A DNA stretch of 64,000 nucleotides from Mucilaginibacter jinjuensis (GTDB lineage: Bacteria; Bacteroidota; Bacteroidia; Sphingobacteriales; Sphingobacteriaceae). The first letter of the stretch is position 1. Each line of letters opens with the position of its first letter. Shown here piece by piece: positions 36,506-45,963 of this stretch. The stretch spans positions 4,898,001 through 4,962,000 of the forward strand of contig NZ_CP117167.1 of NCBI RefSeq assembly GCF_028596025.1, in the 5' to 3' direction. The notes beneath the pieces were generated by a model that searched no databases, was not told the DNA's origin, and worked only from the letters and a program-made list of their open reading frames with translations. A program made the translations under genes and the position numbers.

Positions 36506-38416
36506 CTACAAAGCCCCTGCCTTAATCTCCTCAACAACACTTGGATCTAACAATGTACTGGTATCACCCAGATTAGATGTATCACCTTCGGCAATCTTCC
36601 TCAAAATACGGCGCATAATTTTGCCTGAACGTGTTTTAGGCAAGCCGCTTACAAACTGGATTTTATCAGGTTTGGCAATTGGGCCAATAATACGCTGAAC
36701 GGTCATGATGATATCTTTCTTGTTCAACTCTGCATCGCCATGCTGACCGGGGCTTACCACGAAGGCGTATACACCCTGGCCTTTAATATCGTGCGGGTAA
36801 CCTACCACGGCCGATTCTACCACGCTGCTGTGCATGTTAATGGCATTCTCTACCTCGGCAGTACCAATGCGGTGACCGGATACGTTGAGCACATCATCAA
36901 CACGGCCTGTTATTTTATAGTAGCCATCCTCGTCTCGCAAGCAACCATCACCGGTAAAATACATATTTTCGTAAGTGGCAAAATAGGTTTGGCGGCCGCG
37001 CTCGTGGTCACCATAAGTGGTACGCAGTATGCCCGGCCAAGGGAACTTAATACAAAGGTTACCGCTTACGCCATTACCTTCAATTTCTTTACCATTCTCA
37101 TCAACCAAAACAGGCTGAATACCCGGCAAAGGCAATGTAGCATACCCCGGCTTCGTTGGCGTAATACCGGCAATAGGTGTAATCATGTGGCCCCCGTTTT
37201 CGGTTTGCCACCAGGTATCAACAATTGGTGCTTTGTTATGCCCGATATGATCATCAAACCAATGCCATGCTTCCTCGTTTATGGGCTCCCCTACCGATCC
37301 CAGTACTTTAATCGAACTCAGGTCTTTATCCTTCAAGGGATCTAAGCCAAAGCTCATTAACGAGCGGATAGCCGTAGGTGCGGTATACAGGATGTTTACT
37401 TTATATTTATCTACAATATCCCAGAAACGGCCGGCATCTGGATAAGTTGGGATACCTTCAAAAATCAATGTAGTTGCGCCCTGTGAAAGCGGACCGTATA
37501 CAATATACGAGTGGCCGGTTATCCAGCCAATATCTGCCGTACAGAAATAAACATCGCCGGGGTTATATTGGAATGTATTGGCAAAGGTATAACCTGCATA
37601 CACCATATAACCGCCACAGGTATGCACCACCCCTTTAGGTTTACCGGTTGAGCCTGATGTATACAGAATGAACAGCATATCCTCGGCATCCATCTCTTCT
37701 ACCGGGCATTCAGGATTTCCCTGAGTTTCTACTTTCTTAATTTCATCTTCCCACCAAACATCGCGGCCCTTAATCATCGATACCGGGGTACGGCTGCGGG
37801 TTAATACAATTACACGTTTAACCGATGGGCATTGCACCAAAGCGTCATCAATTACCGATTTCAGCGGCAAGTCCTTCGTTCCACGGAAACCACCATCGGC
37901 AGTAATTACTAAAGCGCACTCTGCATCCTTAATCCTGTCGGCAATTGATTGGGCAGAAAACCCACCAAATACCACCGAGTGGATAGCGCCAATACGGGCA
38001 CAAGCCAATACGGCTATAGCCAGCTCGGGCAGCATTGGCATGTAAATACAAATACGGTCGCCTTTTTTTACGCCGTTATTTTTCAACACGTTGGCAAATT
38101 GGCAAACCTTATCGTGCAGTTGTTTATAGGTTAAAATGCGATGATCTTCGGTTGGGTCGTTAGGCTCCCAGATAATGGCAGGTTTATCGCCCAGGGCATC
38201 GAGGTGGCGGTCGAGGCAGTTTTCTGTAATGTTCAGTTTTGCGCCTTCAAACCATTTTACATTGGGTTCTTTGAAGTTCCAGCTTAAAACATTGTCCCAT
38301 TTTTTACGCCAGTGGAAGTTATCGGCAATGCCAGCCCAAAACTCTTCGGGCTGCTCAACACTATGTTTATAAACCTGGTGGTATTCTTCGAAAGATGAAA
38401 TTTTCATGTTACTCAT
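36506..38416 (-). CDS. acs: Acetyl-CoA synthetase
   Basis: 636 residues, typical Acs length. It activates acetate to acetyl-CoA through acetyl-AMP. The AMP-binding P-loop YTSGSTGKPKG is at 252-262. The A8-type hinge (YKITGRVDDVLNVSGHRIGTAEVE) and the C-terminal PKTRSGKIMRR with the catalytic, acetylation-regulated lysine are intact. The start at 38416 (MSNMK) may instead be the Met three codons downstream. It is a single gene, with the 115-aa hypothetical immediately after it. Confidence 0.96.
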   Translation of the reverse strand: MSNMKISSFEEYHQVYKHSVEQPEEFWAGIADNFHWRKKWDNVLSWNFKEPNVKWFEGAKLNITENCLDRHLDALGDKPAIIWEPNDPTEDHRILTYKQLHDKVCQFANVLKNNGVKKGDRICIYMPMLPELAIAVLACARIGAIHSVVFGGFSAQSIADRIKDAECALVITADGGFRGTKDLPLKSVIDDALVQCPSVKRVIVLTRSRTPVSMIKGRDVWWEDEIKKVETQGNPECPVEEMDAEDMLFILYTSGSTGKPKGVVHTCGGYMVYAGYTFANTFQYNPGDVYFCTADIGWITGHSYIVYGPLSQGATTLIFEGIPTYPDAGRFWDIVDKYKVNILYTAPTAIRSLMSFGLDPLKDKDLSSIKVLGSVGEPINEEAWHWFDDHIGHNKAPIVDTWWQTENGGHMITPIAGITPTKPGYATLPLPGIQPVLVDENGKEIEGNGVSGNLCIKFPWPGILRTTYGDHERGRQTYFATYENMYFTGDGCLRDEDGYYKITGRVDDVLNVSGHRIGTAEVENAINMHSSVVESAVVGYPHDIKGQGVYAFVVSPGQHGDAELNKKDIIMTVQRIIGPIAKPDKIQFVSGLPKTRSGKIMRRILRKIAEGDTSNLGDTSTLLDPSVVEEIKAGAL

Positions 38417-38619
38417 GATGGTATATAATGGTGGTGTAAATTAGTAAAATTATGTACATCGGCTATTAATATAAACACATCATTTTATGATATATGTTTA
38501 CCCTAAAGGCACGAAAATGGTTAATACTTGGCGTTTGGTACATAGAGTGTAGTTTAGCATTAAAACCCTTACAGTTATGTGATAAGTTTTTAATTTAGGG
38601 GGTTAAAAACCTTATACCT

Positions 38620-39297
38620 ATGAAACTGCTTATCTCGGCAATACTAATCCTAACAGTTCAATACAGTACCAGGGCACAAACTACGCGCACGTTGTTACAA
38701 GGAGAAATTTTATATGGCAAAGTCAAAAAAATTGCAGAGATGCAATACAGGGAAAGGCTTGCAACTGAGCAACCAACCATATTTAATAGTGCCGTTACAG
38801 ATACTACTTTTTATGACGAAAACGGAAATACAACCGAAAGGCACGTAAAAGCTAATGGTGTTATTTACAATTTTGTATATACTACAGAATTTGATAAGCG
38901 CGGCAAAAAGCTTAAAACAACTTGCGACAAGGGAGTTTTAACTTATGACAAAAAGGGCAATATGATAAAGTTTGATCAGTATGATAAAGCAGGCGGTAAT
39001 TTTATAGCAGAAGACAAACATAAATACGATAGCCATAACAACATGATTGAGTTTACCAGTTACAACAATAAAGGATATCTCACATTCAAAAAGGTTTTTA
39101 AGTACAATGATAAAAACCAACCGATTGAAGAAAAAAATTATGCTAATGATGGTACATTGAGTTATACCGTATTTTACACCTATAATGCTTTTGATGAAAA
39201 TGGCAACTGGACCCAAAGAACTTTATCTGATAAATTCGAGAATGGAGCACAGGGCAGCCCGCTGATTACCACCCGTCAAATCACTTATTATCAATAG
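38620..39297 (+). CDS. Secreted RHS/YwqK-like repeat protein
   Basis: 225 residues with a signal peptide (1-19, ending STRAQ). The mature part has repeated strand-turn units of the YDxxGNxxE kind (YDENGNTTER, YDKKGNMIKF, YDSHNNMIEF, YNDKNQPIEE), as in RHS-like or YwqK-type repeats. Such proteins are usually secreted beta-rich polypeptides of unknown role. Monocistronic, just before the ribosomal protein genes. Confidence 0.75.
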   Translation: MKLLISAILILTVQYSTRAQTTRTLLQGEILYGKVKKIAEMQYRERLATEQPTIFNSAVTDTTFYDENGNTTERHVKANGVIYNFVYTTEFDKRGKKLKTTCDKGVLTYDKKGNMIKFDQYDKAGGNFIAEDKHKYDSHNNMIEFTSYNNKGYLTFKKVFKYNDKNQPIEEKNYANDGTLSYTVFYTYNAFDENGNWTQRTLSDKFENGAQGSPLITTRQITYYQ

Positions 39298-39424
39298 ACA
39301 AGCACTTATTAACATGTGGATATCTTTTTGAATTATTTTTAAGCCAGTGTTGACTATTTGAAATAAAAAGCTGATATTTGCAAACTCTTTTGAGAAAAAG
39401 CGTAATCAATTTAAAAGATTTGTC

Positions 39425-39658
39425 ATGTCAAGAATTTGTGATTTAACAGGAAAAAGCCCATTGAGCGGCCATAACGTTTCTAATTCAAACGTTAAGACTA
39501 ACCGTAAGTTTTATCCTAATTTACAGATCAAGAAGTTTTATATACCCGAAGAAGACAAATGGATCACCTTAAAAGTATCTACTTCAGCTGTGAAAACTAT
39601 CAGCAAAAACGGTATAACTGCTTGCATCAATAAATTTGTAAAAAAAGGATACATTTAG
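39425..39658 (+). CDS. rpmB: 50S ribosomal protein L28
   Basis: 77 residues, standard for bL28. The N-terminus [20 protein letters not shown] is the family signature, followed by the basic [12 protein letters not shown]. Component of the large subunit. It begins the conserved Bacteroidota order rpmB-rpmG-DUF4295-ftsY. Confidence 0.97.
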   Translation: MSRICDLTGKSPLSGHNVSNSNVKTNRKFYPNLQIKKFYIPEEDKWITLKVSTSAVKTISKNGITACINKFVKKGYI

Positions 39659-39764
39659 TAGTGATACATTAAACGTTTTGCGGATACGTAAAATGCTTAA
39701 TAGTTGAACTGAAGAATTTACTAACGGCGTACCTAACACGTACAAAGTATAACAAGAAAAGAAA

Positions 39765-39947
39765 ATGGCTAAAAAAGGCAACAGAGTTCAGGTAATTTTA
39801 GAGTGCACCGAGCATAAAGAGAGCGGTATGCCAGGTATGTCACGTTACATTACCACTAAGAACAAGAAAAATACAACTGAAAGATTAGAGTTAAAGAAAT
39901 TTAACCCGGTTTTAAGAAAAGTAACCGTTCATAAAGAAATTAAGTAA
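39765..39947 (+). CDS. rpmG: 50S ribosomal protein L33
   Basis: 60 residues with the bL33 pattern ([12 protein letters not shown], then [21 protein letters not shown]). The four-cysteine zinc site of the classical L33 is absent, leaving one cysteine (Cys14), so it is the zinc-free C- form. It follows rpmB by 106 bp. Confidence 0.96.
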   Translation: MAKKGNRVQVILECTEHKESGMPGMSRYITTKNKKNTTERLELKKFNPVLRKVTVHKEIK

Positions 39948-40047
39948 TTATTGGTTATTTGGTGTATTAAGTTATTAAGTGTATTAAGTTTCTAAAAGCC
40001 TAATAACTCAATAGCTGATAACTCAATAACTACAAACTAACAAAAAG

Positions 40048-40206
40048 ATGGCAAAGAAAGTAGTTGCAACCCTGAAAACAGGTAAAGGTAAAGAATACTC
40101 GAAAGTAATTACAATGATTAAATCACCTAAAACTGGTGCTTATTCATTCAAAGAAGCAATTGTACATAACGATCACGTTAAAGATGCAATCGCTGAGGCT
40201 AAATAA
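40048..40206 (+). CDS. DUF4295, small basic ribosome-linked protein
   Basis: 52 residues, very basic (MAKKVVATLKTGKGKEYSKV at the start). DUF4295 genes occur only in Bacteroidota and sit between rpmG and ftsY, as here. A Bacteroidota-specific large-subunit protein (named bL38 in a published ribosome structure, if I recall correctly) is of this kind, so it is probably a ribosomal protein. The spacing of 100 bp after rpmG is filled with AATAACTCAATAGC-type low-complexity DNA. A terminator follows. Confidence 0.85.
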   Translation: MAKKVVATLKTGKGKEYSKVITMIKSPKTGAYSFKEAIVHNDHVKDAIAEAK

Positions 40207-40229
40207 TTAAGCCTTTACTTTAAAGCATA

Positions 40230-40264
40230 AAAGCCGTCTTGCATTAGCCAGAGGGCTTTTTTTA
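40230..40264 (+). terminator. Intrinsic terminator after DUF4295
   Basis: AAAGCC-GTCT stem pairing with AGAG-GGCTTT, followed by TTTTTTT. It ends the rpmB-rpmG-DUF4295 unit. Confidence 0.8.
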
Positions 40265-40289
40265 TTAAGCCAAAATTGGCTCAATAATC

Positions 40290-40330
40290 AAAATATCGAA
40301 TACAGAATTCTGAATGCCGAATATCGAAGT
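40290..40330. repeat. Short type G-like palindrome
   Basis: AATATCGAATACAGAATTC and its partner CCGAATATCGAAG resemble the type G words at 19365 and 23518. It lies upstream of ftsY. A CACATTTGCATATCATCACA tract follows at 40376-40408. Confidence 0.5.
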
Positions 40331-40410
40331 ATCGTAAAGTTATTTCAATAACAGAGGGATGCGGCTTAATTATTCGCACATTTGCATATCATCACATCTG
40401 CACATTAACT

Positions 40411-41376
40411 ATGGGATTATTTGATTTTTTTAAGAAAAAAGAAAGTACACCACTTGAACAGCAGGCGCTGGATACCGGGCTGGAAAAAACGAAAGATAGT
40501 TTCCTCTCTAAAATATCCAAAGCCATTGCCGGTAAATCAACTGTTGATGATGATGTGCTCGATGAGCTGGAAGAAATTTTGGTTACCAGCGATGTGGGCG
40601 TTACCACTACCCTCAAAATTATTGAGCGGATACAGGAACGCGTTGCCCGCGACAAATATGTAAGCACAAGCGAATTAAATACGCTGCTGCGCGATGAGAT
40701 CCAACATCTTTTAGCCGAAAACAACAGCAACGATTTTAACAGCTTCGAATATGGCAACCATAAGCCCTATGTAATTATGGTGGTGGGCGTTAACGGTGTA
40801 GGTAAAACTACCACCATTGGTAAACTGGCACATCAGTTAAAGCAAGCCGGCAACCAGGTTGTTCTGGGTGCTGCCGATACCTTCCGTGCTGCCGCGGTTG
40901 ACCAGATCATTCTTTGGGGCGAGCGTGTTGGTGTGCGCGTAGTGGCTCAAGCCATGGGCTCAGACCCTGCTTCGGTTGCTTATGATACCCTGCGTTCGGC
41001 AGTATCAAATGGTGATGATGTGGCTATCATAGATACCGCTGGCCGTTTACATAATAAGGTTGGCTTGATGAACGAGCTGACCAAAATTAAAAACGTAATG
41101 CAAAAGGTTGTTCCCGGTGCACCGCATGAGATATTGCTGGTACTGGATGCTTCAACCGGACAAAACGCTATTGAACAATGCAAGCAGTTTACCCAGGCAA
41201 CTGATGTAAACGCCCTTGCCCTAACCAAGCTTGATGGCACTGCCAAAGGCGGTGTGGTTATCGGCATCTCAGATCAGTTTAAGATCCCGGTTAAATACAT
41301 CGGTGTTGGTGAAGGCATGAATGATTTGCAGTTGTTTGATAGAAAAGCATTCGTGAACAGTTTATTCAATAAATAA
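40411..41376 (+). CDS. ftsY: Signal recognition particle receptor FtsY
   Basis: 321 residues. A short acidic/basic N-terminal linker (1-45) is followed by the NG domain. The P-loop GVNGVGK is at residues 126-132, with DTAGRL and TKLDGTAKGG further on as GTPase motifs. FtsY docks SRP-ribosome complexes at the membrane for co-translational insertion of membrane proteins. The N-terminal A domain is short, as usual in this phylum. It follows the ribosomal protein cluster. Confidence 0.97.
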   Translation: MGLFDFFKKKESTPLEQQALDTGLEKTKDSFLSKISKAIAGKSTVDDDVLDELEEILVTSDVGVTTTLKIIERIQERVARDKYVSTSELNTLLRDEIQHLLAENNSNDFNSFEYGNHKPYVIMVVGVNGVGKTTTIGKLAHQLKQAGNQVVLGAADTFRAAAVDQIILWGERVGVRVVAQAMGSDPASVAYDTLRSAVSNGDDVAIIDTAGRLHNKVGLMNELTKIKNVMQKVVPGAPHEILLVLDASTGQNAIEQCKQFTQATDVNALALTKLDGTAKGGVVIGISDQFKIPVKYIGVGEGMNDLQLFDRKAFVNSLFNK

Positions 41377-41388
41377 GACATACCCTAT

Positions 41389-41468
41389 TTGTCATTGCGA
41401 GGTACGAAGCAATCTCCTCGCTTCCAAAGTATGCGACGAGATTGCCACGCTATCGCTCGCAATGACAA
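41389..41468. repeat. Palindromic repeat type C, hybrid copy
   Basis: The left arm is the GAGGTACGAAGCAATC variant while the right arm is the GATTGCCACGCTATCGC variant. Two type C subfamilies thus meet in one palindrome. Confidence 0.8.
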
Positions 41469-41504
41469 ATTAGATGATACGTGGAGAAGGATTAAGAAAA
41501 GTTA

Positions 41505-42839
41505 ATGAGAACAAAATCAATAGACAAAACAATTATTACCGCCAAACCTCGTGTAAACGTGGTTACTCTTGGCTGCTCTAAAAACACATACGACTCAGAA
41601 ATACTGATGGGCCAGCTCAAAGGTAACATGTTCGATGTGGTGCATGAGAGCGATCGTGTGGGTAAAAACGATATCGTGGTAATTAATACCTGCGGTTTTA
41701 TTGATAATGCCAAACAGGAGTCTATCGATACTATTCTTCAATACAGCCAGCTTAAAGATCAGGGCAAAGTGGGCAAGGTAATTGTTACCGGTTGCCTGTC
41801 TGAACGCTACAAACCTGAGCTGGAAGCCGAAATACCTAACATTGATAATTACTTCGGTACTAATGATCTGCAAAATTTATTGCAGTCAATCGGTGCCGAT
41901 TATAAATACGAGTTACTGGGCGAACGCCTTTTAACCACCCCTTCGCACTTTGCCTATTTTAAAATTGCCGAAGGTTGTAACCGCCCATGTTCATTCTGTG
42001 CTATCCCGTTAATGCGCGGTAAGCACGTGAGTACACCAATGGATCAGCTGGTTAAAAATGCAGAGTCGCTGGCCAAAAACGGTACGAAGGAATTGATTTT
42101 GATTGCCCAGGATTTAACCTATTATGGCCTTGATCTTTACGGTAAACGTAACCTGGATGAGTTGCTTCGCCGCTTGTCTGATGTTAACGGTATCGAGTGG
42201 ATCCGTTTGCAGTACGCGTACCCTTCTGGCTTCCCAATGGAAATTCTGGATGCGATGAACGAGCGCGATAACATTTGCAAGTACCTGGATATGCCTTTAC
42301 AGCATATTACAGATAACATGCTGAAATCGATGCGCCGTGGTATTACTAAGCAAAAGACTATTGATATTGTAAATCAAATCCGCGATAAAGTACCGGGCAT
42401 TGCTATGCGTACCACCTTGATTACGGGTTACCCTGGCGAAACTCAGCAGGATTTTGAAGAAATGGCCCAATGGGTTGAGGATACCAAGTTTGACCGTCTG
42501 GGTTGTTTCACCTACTCGCACGAAGAAAAAACCGCTGCCCATAACCTTGTTGACGATGTGCCTGAAGAGGTAAAACAAGACCGCGCCGACGCCATTATGG
42601 AAATTCAGCAAGGTATTTCGTTCGACAAGAATCAGGAGAAGATCGGCAATACTTACAAAGTATTGATCGACAAAATGGAAGGCGGATACTTTGCAGGCCG
42701 TACCCAATACGATTCGCCGGAGGTTGATAACGAGGTTTTGATCGATGCCACTACGCAATATGCTACTATCGGTACATTTGTAAATGTGAAGATTGATAAC
42801 GCCGAGGACTTCGATCTTTATGGACAAATTGTAAAATAA
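41505..42839 (+). CDS. rimO: Ribosomal protein S12 methylthiotransferase RimO
   Basis: 444 residues. The N-terminal UPF0004 domain binds one [4Fe-4S] cluster (Cys24 in GCSKN, then TCGF and GCLSERY cysteines). The radical SAM domain has CNRPCSFC with Cys158, Cys162 and Cys165. A TRAM domain closes the C-terminus. RimO adds a methylthio group to Asp89 of ribosomal protein S12. CSKNTYDSEILMG distinguishes it from MiaB. A GGAGAAGG-like sequence precedes the start. Confidence 0.95.
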   Translation: MRTKSIDKTIITAKPRVNVVTLGCSKNTYDSEILMGQLKGNMFDVVHESDRVGKNDIVVINTCGFIDNAKQESIDTILQYSQLKDQGKVGKVIVTGCLSERYKPELEAEIPNIDNYFGTNDLQNLLQSIGADYKYELLGERLLTTPSHFAYFKIAEGCNRPCSFCAIPLMRGKHVSTPMDQLVKNAESLAKNGTKELILIAQDLTYYGLDLYGKRNLDELLRRLSDVNGIEWIRLQYAYPSGFPMEILDAMNERDNICKYLDMPLQHITDNMLKSMRRGITKQKTIDIVNQIRDKVPGIAMRTTLITGYPGETQQDFEEMAQWVEDTKFDRLGCFTYSHEEKTAAHNLVDDVPEEVKQDRADAIMEIQQGISFDKNQEKIGNTYKVLIDKMEGGYFAGRTQYDSPEVDNEVLIDATTQYATIGTFVNVKIDNAEDFDLYGQIVK

Positions 42840-42970
42840 ACCACTTAGACAGTCGGCATTCTTTTTTGTTGATTTTAAAATATAATTTCGAATCCTTTAT
42901 CAAGGTCAAGAAATATTGATGTTCAAAATAGAAAATCCGAAATTGAACATTCGAAATCCGAAATTAAACA

Positions 42971-44569
42971 ATGGATGCTACCAGTATTACCTACAAAGAC
43001 ACCGGCTACTTTTCGAAAACGGTTACTGATTACTTAGAAGATCAACCAGATCTCCGTTCGTTTTATTCGTACCGCCCGGATCTGAAAGGGTTTGCCGAAA
43101 TATTCAACGATAAAAAAGTAACTGCCGACCGCCCTTTACTGGTAGAAGTACTTACTCAACAATATCAAAGCATAACTGCTGTTAATGCAGAAGCTGTTAT
43201 CCCCACAGAAAACATTGCTGCATTAGCTAATGAAAATACTTACACCGTTACTACCGGCCATCAGCTTAATATTTTTGCCGGTCCGCTGTTTTTCATTTAT
43301 AAGATAGTAACAGCTATTAAGTTGTCACGCCAGTTAAAAGAAGCTTTCCCTGATAAAAACTTCGTTCCTGTTTACTGGATGGCTACCGAAGATCACGACT
43401 TTGCCGAGATCAACTATACCAACGTAGGTGGCAAAAAAGTGCAATGGGGCTTGGATGCTGCTGGTGCCACCGGCCGTTTAAATACCAAAACTATTCGCGA
43501 TGCCCTTAACCAATATAAAGGTGTTTTGGGCATGGAAGGCCACGGCGCAGAACTGGCCGAAATTATGGAAACAGCTTATGCCAAATTTGATAATCTGGCA
43601 GATAGCACCCGTTATTTAGCCAATGCACTGTTTGGCCAATATGGCTTAGTGATTATTGATGCTGCTGATAGCCGCCTGAAAAAACACTTTGCCGATATTA
43701 TCACCCGCGACATCATTGAGCAAAACAGCTATAAGCAAATTATGGCGACTACGGCTTTGCTACAATCGCTTAATGTACATATACAGGTTAATCCACGCGA
43801 GATCAACTTTTTCTATCTAACCGAAGGCCTGCGCGAACGCATTGTTTTTGAGAACGATCGCTACCAGATTCTAAATACCGAGATCAGTTTCAGCGAAGCA
43901 GAACTTCGCACAGAGATTAACGAACATCCCGAACGCTTTAGCCCCAACGTGGCTATGCGCCCGCTATACCAGGAATACATTTTACCTAACTTGGCCTATA
44001 TTGGTGGTGGCGGCGAGTTAGTTTACTGGCTTGAGCTAAAGGCTAATTTCGATCATTATCAGATCGATTTCCCTCTACTGATCCTCCGTAACTCCGGCCT
44101 GGTAATGAGCAAGGAAACTGCCAACAAGGTTAAAAAAATGGGCTTATGCCATGTAGAACTGTTTAAGAGCACAGATGACATTAAAAGTGCCTGGGTTAAA
44201 AAACATACCGAACATGATTTATCCCTCCGCGACGAATGGCGTGAACTGAGCCTCATCTTCGAAAAAATAAAACTACGTGCCTGCAAGATAGATGAAACCC
44301 TATCTCCATCAGCAGCAGCCGTACAAGCGCGCCTTAAACACGCCATAGATAACCTCGAAAAGAAATTGCTCCGCGCTGAGAAACGCAACTACAGCACCCG
44401 CCTGGAACAAATAGACAGCATCAAAGCCGATCTATTCCCCGGCGATGGTTTGCAGGAGCGTAACGAAAACTTTGGCCTTTTCTACGTAAAATATGGCCAG
44501 GCTTTTATTGATGAATTGATCAATAATTTCGAGCCCCTGGAGTTTAAGTTTAATGTACTGACGGCGTAA
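42971..44569 (+). CDS. bshC: Bacillithiol biosynthesis cysteine-adding enzyme BshC
   Basis: 532 residues, full BshC length. Conserved BshC stretches include TVTTGHQLNIFAGPLFFIYK, VPVYWMATEDHDFAEIN and the later GGGGELVYWLELK. Residues about 430-500 form a coiled coil (LEKKLLRAEKRN...), as in known BshC. It completes bacillithiol, the low-molecular-weight thiol that replaces glutathione in many Bacteroidota and Firmicutes. bshA and bshB are not in the window. A low-complexity CCGAAAT tract precedes it (42935-42970). Confidence 0.95.
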   Translation: MDATSITYKDTGYFSKTVTDYLEDQPDLRSFYSYRPDLKGFAEIFNDKKVTADRPLLVEVLTQQYQSITAVNAEAVIPTENIAALANENTYTVTTGHQLNIFAGPLFFIYKIVTAIKLSRQLKEAFPDKNFVPVYWMATEDHDFAEINYTNVGGKKVQWGLDAAGATGRLNTKTIRDALNQYKGVLGMEGHGAELAEIMETAYAKFDNLADSTRYLANALFGQYGLVIIDAADSRLKKHFADIITRDIIEQNSYKQIMATTALLQSLNVHIQVNPREINFFYLTEGLRERIVFENDRYQILNTEISFSEAELRTEINEHPERFSPNVAMRPLYQEYILPNLAYIGGGGELVYWLELKANFDHYQIDFPLLILRNSGLVMSKETANKVKKMGLCHVELFKSTDDIKSAWVKKHTEHDLSLRDEWRELSLIFEKIKLRACKIDETLSPSAAAVQARLKHAIDNLEKKLLRAEKRNYSTRLEQIDSIKADLFPGDGLQERNENFGLFYVKYGQAFIDELINNFEPLEFKFNVLTA

Positions 44570-44579
44570 AACTATTTTT

Positions 44580-44680
44580 TTGTCATTGCGAGGAGTGTAA
44601 CGACGTGGCAATCTCGTAGCTATACAGATCGAATAAGGGTTGACGACGGGATTGCCACGCTATCGCTCGCAATGACAAAA
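44580..44680. repeat. Palindromic repeat type C
   Basis: GTCATTGCGAGGAGTGTAAC at the left; GCCACGCTATCGCTCGCAAT at the right. Same variant as 16697-16794. Confidence 0.88.
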
Positions 44681-44698
44681 ATATAGCGAAGCACTTAT

Positions 44699-44706
44699 TA
44701 TCTTTG
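44699..44706 (+). promoter_or_regulatory. Candidate -7 box of the Ldh-family gene
   Basis: TATCTTTG is a perfect TAnnTTTG match and ends 4 nt before the ATG, directly next to a type C repeat. Probably gives a leaderless mRNA. Confidence 0.45.
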
Positions 44707-44710
44707 CTCC

Positions 44711-45787
44711 ATGCTCATCTCCCCATCTATCCTCCGCACCTTTGCCCAAAATATATTCTTAGCTATTGGCTGCTCACAAAAACACGCTGTGCTTGCTGCC
44801 GATGTATTGCTTAAAGCAGATCTTCGCGGTATCGATTCACACGGCGTTGCCCGCTTAAGCGGCTATGTAAGGCTATGGGAGAAAAAGCGGATTAACGCTA
44901 CACCCAATATCCGAATAGTTCATGAAACTGCTACCACTGCTACTGTAGATGGTGATGCTGGATTGGGTTTAGTTGTTGCTCCATTTGCTATGCAAATTGC
45001 TATTGAAAAAGCCGAAAAATATGGATCGGGCTGGGTTGCGGTGCGCAATTCTAACCACTTTGGCATTGCGGGTTATCACGCGCTGATGGCGGTTGAAAAA
45101 GACATGATCGGTTATGCTTTAACTAACGCCAGTCCGCTGGTAGCACCTACATTTTCTAACGAGCGCATGCTGGGTACCAATCCTATTTGCTATGCTTTCC
45201 CTGCCGGTAAATATCCACCTGTTATTGTTGATATGGCAACTTCTGCTGCCGCCAATGGCAAGCTGGAAATTGCGCAGCGCAAAGGTATCAATGTGCCCGA
45301 AGGGTGGATTCAGGATAAACAGGGCAACGCTGTAACCGATCCGCATAGTTTAAAATCTGGTGGCTCTTTATTGCCTTTGGGTAGCGATCGTGATCATGGC
45401 AGCCATAAAGGTTTTGGATTGGGGTCGATAGTAGATATTTTATCAGGTGTGCTATCCGGCGCGGCTTACGGACCATGGGTGCCGCCATTTGTAGCATTTT
45501 TAGAGCCATCTGCAAACCCTCCAGGACAAGGCATTGGGCATTTTGTTGGTGCCATGCGGGTAGATGGTTTCCGGCCGGCGCAGGATTTTAAGGATAACCT
45601 TGATAACTGGATAGAGCGTTTTAAATCTGCCGAAAGAATCGACCCAAACCAAAAAGTAATCATCCCCGGCGAACCCGAACTGGAAGCTGAAATCGACCGT
45701 ATAAAAAACGGCATCCCGCTTGTAGATGCCGTAGTAAATGATTTGAATGAGTTGGCGGTGAGGTTTGGAGTAGAGCCGTTGAGGTAA
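44711..45787 (+). CDS. Ldh family malate/lactate-type dehydrogenase
   Basis: 358 residues of the Ldh_2 family (YlbC/ComC/MdhG type), an NAD(P)-dependent fold unrelated to classical lactate dehydrogenase. Signature blocks: GIDSHGVARLSGYVRLWEKK, AVRNSNHFGIAGYHA with the catalytic His, TNPICYAFPAG and HKGFGLGSIVDILSG (all about the usual positions). The family oxidises malate, lactate, sulfolactate, or 2,3-diketogulonate, so the substrate is open. Single gene. Confidence 0.9.
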   Translation: MLISPSILRTFAQNIFLAIGCSQKHAVLAADVLLKADLRGIDSHGVARLSGYVRLWEKKRINATPNIRIVHETATTATVDGDAGLGLVVAPFAMQIAIEKAEKYGSGWVAVRNSNHFGIAGYHALMAVEKDMIGYALTNASPLVAPTFSNERMLGTNPICYAFPAGKYPPVIVDMATSAAANGKLEIAQRKGINVPEGWIQDKQGNAVTDPHSLKSGGSLLPLGSDRDHGSHKGFGLGSIVDILSGVLSGAAYGPWVPPFVAFLEPSANPPGQGIGHFVGAMRVDGFRPAQDFKDNLDNWIERFKSAERIDPNQKVIIPGEPELEAEIDRIKNGIPLVDAVVNDLNELAVRFGVEPLR

Positions 45788-45800
45788 TATTAAATAAAAC

Positions 45801-45963
45801 CGTCATTGCGAGGTACGAAGCAATCGCGAACTTTACAGAGCGGTTCTGTAGGTCGGGGATTGCTTCGTTCCTCGCAATGACGTGTACGGCGTTGGCCTTG
45901 CGCGATTCCCCTCTTGAGAGGGGTGCAGGGGTGTGTCCTTTATTGAATAACACACTCCGCCAA
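45801..45963. repeat. Adjacent type C and type D repeats
   Basis: 45801-45882 is a complete type C palindrome (CGTCATTGCGAGGTACGAAG and the inverse). 45901-45963 is a type D segment (GATTCCCCTCTTGAGAGG and CAGGGGTGTGTCC) like that before the UbiD gene. Confidence 0.85.

Noticed and set aside
39955-40047. Possible small regulatory RNA between rpmG and DUF4295
   Set aside because: The sequence is low-complexity (ATTAAGTTATTAAGTG and AATAACTCAATAGC) with no defined promoter or terminator of its own.
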